Assembly (NCBI GenBank): GCA_022563275.1 | Contig: JADFNR010000143.1 | Coordinates: forward strand, 1-7,961 | Source: Chloroflexota bacterium | Lineage (GTDB): Bacteria > Chloroflexota > Dehalococcoidia > UBA3495 | Reading direction: 5' to 3' | Length of the DNA: 7,961 bases | Shown here: positions 5,959 through 7,961 of the stretch, in pieces | How positions within the stretch are numbered: position 1 is the stretch's first letter | How the letters are laid out: each line of letters begins with the position of its first letter | Made by a program: the position numbers and the translations under genes | The notes under the pieces: generated by a model | The model's database searches: none | What the model was told of the DNA's origin: nothing | Seen by the model: only the letters and a program-made list of their open reading frames with translations

Positions 5959-7083
5959 ATGGTTGACACCACAGACGTGGCGATAATCGGTGGAGGAGTG
6001 GCCGGCTGTGCCGTGGCCTACTACCTTGGCCAATCCGGGGTGAAGTCCATCATCATCGAACGGGAAGGCGTCGGAAACCAGGCCTCCGGATACTCCGCCG
6101 GCGGGCTGAACCCGCTGACCGGCATCGGTATCCCCGGCCCCCTCGGCGCCTTCGGCTGGGAGTGCTTTCAGTTGCATTTAGACCTGTACGACAGCCTCAA
6201 AGAACAGTCCGGCATCGACTACCAGCATCGGGCGGTCGCCAAGATCGACCTCGCCTTGGAGGAGCCGGATGTGGCGGACCTGCAAACGCAGGTCGAACTG
6301 TTCCAAGGAGTAGACGGTTTCAACGCGCGCTGGCTGGAACCGGATGAGATCGCCAAATTGGAGCCCCGTATCGCATCCGGCGTCTTGGGCGGACTCTACG
6401 ACTACGGCAATCACGCGGTGGACAGCCACGACCTTACCGAGGCCTTTGCGGCGGCCGCTGAAAAGATGGGGTCCACGGTCCGTGCCGGAAACGTCAGAAG
6501 CTTAGAGGGCAGCGGCGGCAAGATAGACCGGGTTATCCTGGCCGACGGCGAGATCTCCTGCGGCCAGGTGGTCATGGCCATGGGACCATGGTCGCGGCGG
6601 GCCGAATCTTGGCTCGGCGTGTATATCCCCGTTGACCCCCTGAAGGGCGAGATCATCCGGCTGGAGAATAACGGCGAGCCGTTCAAACATGACATCGCCG
6701 GAGGGGGAGGCACCATCTACCCCAAGCTGGACGGTCTGAATTGGTGCGGCACCACCGAAGACTGGAAAGGATTCGACCGGGAACCATCCGAACAGGTCGC
6801 CCGGGAGATCAGGGAGCGGGTGGTCCGGCTGGTCCCCGACTTGGCGGACGCCAAGATAGTGAAGCACACCGCTTGTCTACGGCCCGTCACCCCCGACTGG
6901 CTGCCGGTCCTGGGGCGGGCTCCCGGCTGGGAGAATGTTTACCTGGCCACCGGCGCAGGCAAGAAAGGCATCCTGCTGGCCACCGGCATCGGCAAGTCGA
7001 TCGCCGACCTGATGACCACCGGCGAGACTACCCTGTCCATCCAGGGTTACGCCCCCGAGCGGTTCGCCTCCGGATTGGACTGA
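5959..7083 (+). CDS. FAD-dependent oxidoreductase of the DAO family (glycine/sarcosine/D-amino-acid oxidase-like)
   Basis: This 374-residue protein fits the DAO family, which oxidises amines or amino acids using FAD. The N-terminal Rossmann dinucleotide motif IIGGGVAGCAVAYYL has Gly11, Gly13 and Gly16, and Glu34 ends the second strand and would bind the ribose. ASGYSAGGLNPL (about 43-54) is the flavin-contact loop. The middle is the substrate domain. The C terminus has LRPVTPDWLPVLGRAPG with Arg308, equivalent to the substrate-carboxylate Arg of glycine oxidase, then YLATGAGKKGILLATGIGK, the usual second FAD motif with Lys-Lys where many homologues have Arg-Asn. No signal peptide or membrane segment is seen. 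The ATG at 5959 has GGAG (5950-5953) 5 bases upstream. There is no ThiO context nearby, so glycine oxidase, sarcosine oxidase or a dehydrogenase all remain possible. It probably forms a single-gene transcription unit. Confidence 0.93.
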   Translation: MVDTTDVAIIGGGVAGCAVAYYLGQSGVKSIIIEREGVGNQASGYSAGGLNPLTGIGIPGPLGAFGWECFQLHLDLYDSLKEQSGIDYQHRAVAKIDLALEEPDVADLQTQVELFQGVDGFNARWLEPDEIAKLEPRIASGVLGGLYDYGNHAVDSHDLTEAFAAAAEKMGSTVRAGNVRSLEGSGGKIDRVILADGEISCGQVVMAMGPWSRRAESWLGVYIPVDPLKGEIIRLENNGEPFKHDIAGGGGTIYPKLDGLNWCGTTEDWKGFDREPSEQVAREIRERVVRLVPDLADAKIVKHTACLRPVTPDWLPVLGRAPGWENVYLATGAGKKGILLATGIGKSIADLMTTGETTLSIQGYAPERFASGLD

Positions 7084-7119
7084 ATCGGCAAAAGGACGAA
7101 CTGTACAGACGTCTCCTTC

Positions 7120-7320
7120 CGTTCGTGGTAATCCCGCCTACCCGCTCGTGGCGCGCCCACCTGTCGTTCGTGGTGAGCCCGTCGAACCACCGCCTGCGTT
7201 AAGGATGTTCTCCGCCGGAAGCGTGACTTATGCGCATCCTTCGACAGGCTCAGGACGAGCGGGGGTATTGGCCCGCTCACCCGTTTTTAATGAGCCCACC
7301 TGGCCGCTCATGGTGACGAC
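7120..7320. repeat. Interspersed inverted-repeat cluster (TTCGTGGTGAGCC / GTCGAA type)
   Basis: The left arm at 7164-7186 (TCGTTCGTGGTGAGCCCG then TCGAA) pairs with the right arm at 7240-7263, whose reverse complement begins CCCGCTCGTCCTGAGCC and ends GTCGAA, leaving a ~53-base centre. Shorter partial copies occur at 7120-7131, 7141-7151 and 7301-7318 (GGCCGCTCATGGTGACG). The GTGGTGAGCC...GTCGAA pattern recurs in many bacterial genomes and produces spurious peptides such as RGEPVEP and LSLSKD, both visible here. It follows directly after the FAD-oxidoreductase gene and codes for nothing. Confidence 0.75.
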
Positions 7321-7356
7321 GTGTACGCAATTACGCCACTAAGATTTACGTTAGAG

Positions 7357-7386
7357 TCGCCGCTTATTCGTTCGTCCTAGCGGCGA
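7357..7386. repeat. 7-bp inverted repeat in gene-free stretch
   Basis: TCGCCGC (7357-7363) and GCGGCGA (7380-7386) can pair around a 16-base loop that contains another TTCGTTCGTCC motif. No T-run follows. The rest of 7321-7459 shows no ORF, tRNA or promoter that I can support. Confidence 0.35.
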
Positions 7387-7459
7387 AGATGGCATTAGGG
7401 TGGCGCGCATCGATCGGGACACCGGATGCAACCCTACGGTATTAAAATACGATTTCAGT

Positions 7460-7488
7460 CGGGGTGTAGCGCAGGGGAAGCGCGCTGC
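7460..7488 (+). pseudogene. 5' fragment of a tRNA-Pro-like gene
   Basis: The 15 bases CGGGGTGTAGCGCAG match the start of many bacterial tRNA-Pro genes: acceptor strand CGGGGTG (7460-7466), T8-A9, D-stem GCGC (7469-7472) pairing with GCGC (7480-7483) around AGGGGAA with the GG pair and closing A, then G26 and the start of an anticodon stem. After that the match ends: no Pro anticodon arm, no T-arm and no CACCCCG acceptor partner at the right distance. A short CACCC at 7490-7494 could pair with GGGTG, giving a collapsed mini-structure, perhaps from an internal deletion. The sequence runs straight into the IstA-like fragment. It is read as a broken tRNA left by an integration or deletion event; chance resemblance cannot be excluded. 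Confidence 0.45.
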
Positions 7489-7578
7489 CCACCCAGGTAC
7501 ACGCTGAAAGTTGCCCGTCGCCGTCCGGTTCTGGACCCTTTCCGGGCCGTCATCGACCAGTGGCTCAAAGAGGACTAG
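7489..7578 (+). pseudogene. Remnant of an IS21-type transposase (IstA) gene
   Basis: The frame from 7489 reads PPRY, a basic stretch VARRRP, then LDPFRAVIDQWLKED and a TAG stop at 7576-7578. The combination of PPRY, a basic spacer, LDPF and a WLxED-like end is the linker after the N-terminal helix-turn-helix region of IstA, the large IS21 transposase, where the chain normally continues for several hundred residues into the DDE integrase domain. Here it stops at once, and no initiator or helix-turn-helix precedes it, so only ~29 codons survive. No istB, IS ends or target duplication are seen. It lies between the tRNA-Pro-like fragment and the AT-richer gene at the right edge, which fits a degraded insertion scar. 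Confidence 0.55.
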
Positions 7579-7597
7579 GACCGGCCTCCCATCCTAT

Positions 7598-7961
7598 TTA
7601 ATCCTCCCAGATCATGTCCAGTAACCCACATATTGCCCATGCTTGTAGACGATTTGCATAACCAGTATTTGGTCCTGGATGATGCACATATTCCGGGCCT
7701 TCGGTGAGAGGAAATATTTCACCATCTTCTACTCTATATAACTCCGGCATGTACCCTATTTCTCGGTACGCCAGAAGCAACGCCTGTTTTATCCGGTCTG
7801 CCTCTTCCGTGAATCCGAGTTTCCTCAACCCATCATAGATTATCCAATTGTCGTGGGGCCAAACAGACCCAAGGTGATAGCTAAAAGAATCGAAGTCTGG
7901 ATCTCTTTCAGAGAGCGTCCTGATGCCGTACGGAGTAAAAAGGTCCGGTTGGAAAATGCGC
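7598..7961 (-). CDS. Glycogen-debranching-enzyme-like glycoside hydrolase, C-terminal part (5' end outside window)
   Basis: The frame is open from the right edge to a TAA at 7598-7600, giving 120 residues of the C-terminal end. It contains TPYGIRTLSERDPDFDSFSY followed by HLGSVWPHDN, then GLRKLGFTEEADRI, MPELYR and NRLQAWAICGLLDMIW. These are the landmarks of the (alpha/alpha)6-barrel end of amylo-alpha-1,6-glucosidase / glycogen-debranching-type proteins (GIRTLS, YHxGSVWPHDN, PEL, QAWA), which cleave alpha-linked glucans or related sugars. The exact substrate cannot be told from this part. An in-frame TTG at 7828 is internal, not a start. Hand counting of 7621-7920 gives 140 G+C in 300 bases (47%), far below the 62-72% seen in lines of neighbouring genes. 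The different composition, with transposase and tRNA remnants next to its 3' end, suggests horizontal acquisition. Confidence 0.85.
   Translation of the reverse strand, partial: RIFQPDLFTPYGIRTLSERDPDFDSFSYHLGSVWPHDNWIIYDGLRKLGFTEEADRIKQALLLAYREIGYMPELYRVEDGEIFPLTEGPEYVHHPGPNTGYANRLQAWAICGLLDMIWED

Noticed and set aside
7120..7320. Possible CRISPR array from the several short repeated units
   Set aside because: Units differ in length and orientation, spacing is irregular and no cas gene is present; it is an interspersed repeat cluster.
7047..7342. Overlapping open frames on both strands, with peptides such as RGEPVEP and LSLSKD
   Set aside because: They are translations of the interspersed TTCGTGGTGAGCC-type repeat, a known source of spurious proteins, and no ribosome site or domain supports them.
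7500..7540. T-arm of a complete tRNA-Pro in the GGTTCTGGACC stretch
   Set aside because: It lacks the GTTCRAATC loop and a stem, no acceptor partner follows, and the stretch is better explained as IstA coding sequence.

Overview
The window is about 8 kb of GC-rich bacterial chromosome (hand counts of gene lines reach 62-72% GC) that turns AT-richer at its right end. Densely packed his genes, a MITE-like palindromic element and an interspersed repeat of the 'TTCGTGGTGAGCC...GTCGAA' type suggest an uncultivated-type Chloroflexota (Dehalococcoidia or SAR202-like). That assignment is an inference from style, with no marker gene behind it.

Layout, left to right. (1) Bases 2-2265, plus strand: the 3' end of hisD, then hisC and hisB. 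This is a histidine biosynthesis operon with a 1-base hisD/hisC gap and a 43-base hisC/hisB gap, and it ends at hisB. (2) Bases 2329-3099, minus strand: a crotonase-fold (enoyl-CoA hydratase/isomerase) gene convergent with hisB, in which both classical catalytic glutamates are replaced. (3) Bases 3100-3329: a divergent intergenic region holding a short palindromic repeat unit and a good extended -10 promoter. (4) Bases 3330-5416, plus strand: a thiamine-diphosphate enzyme resembling sulfoacetaldehyde acetyltransferase/acetolactate synthase (probable TTG start), followed by a DUF971 zinc-site protein. (5) Bases 5413-5658, minus strand: an FmdB-type zinc-ribbon protein whose stop codon shares a CTAG with the DUF971 stop. 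(6) Bases 5734-5918: a roughly 185-bp non-coding element with inverted terminal repeats. (7) Bases 5959-7083, plus strand: a DAO-family FAD amine/amino-acid oxidase. (8) Bases 7084-7597: no intact gene. It holds an interspersed inverted repeat cluster, a 5' tRNA-Pro-like fragment and a fragment of an IS21-type transposase (IstA). (9) Bases 7598-7961, minus strand: the 3' end of a glycogen-debranching-enzyme-like glycoside hydrolase gene at about 47% GC, clearly different in composition from its neighbours.

hisD, hisC and hisB catalyse the last, seventh and sixth steps of histidine synthesis. The other genes look like scattered central or secondary metabolism (CoA-thioester chemistry, ThDP carbon-carbon chemistry, flavin amine oxidation) and do not form one obvious pathway. 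I see no CRISPR array, defence island, phage module or toxin-antitoxin pair. The points most worth following are the right-end junction (tRNA fragment, IstA scar and GC drop), the crotonase without its glutamates, the ThDP enzyme/DUF971 pair and the MITE-like element.
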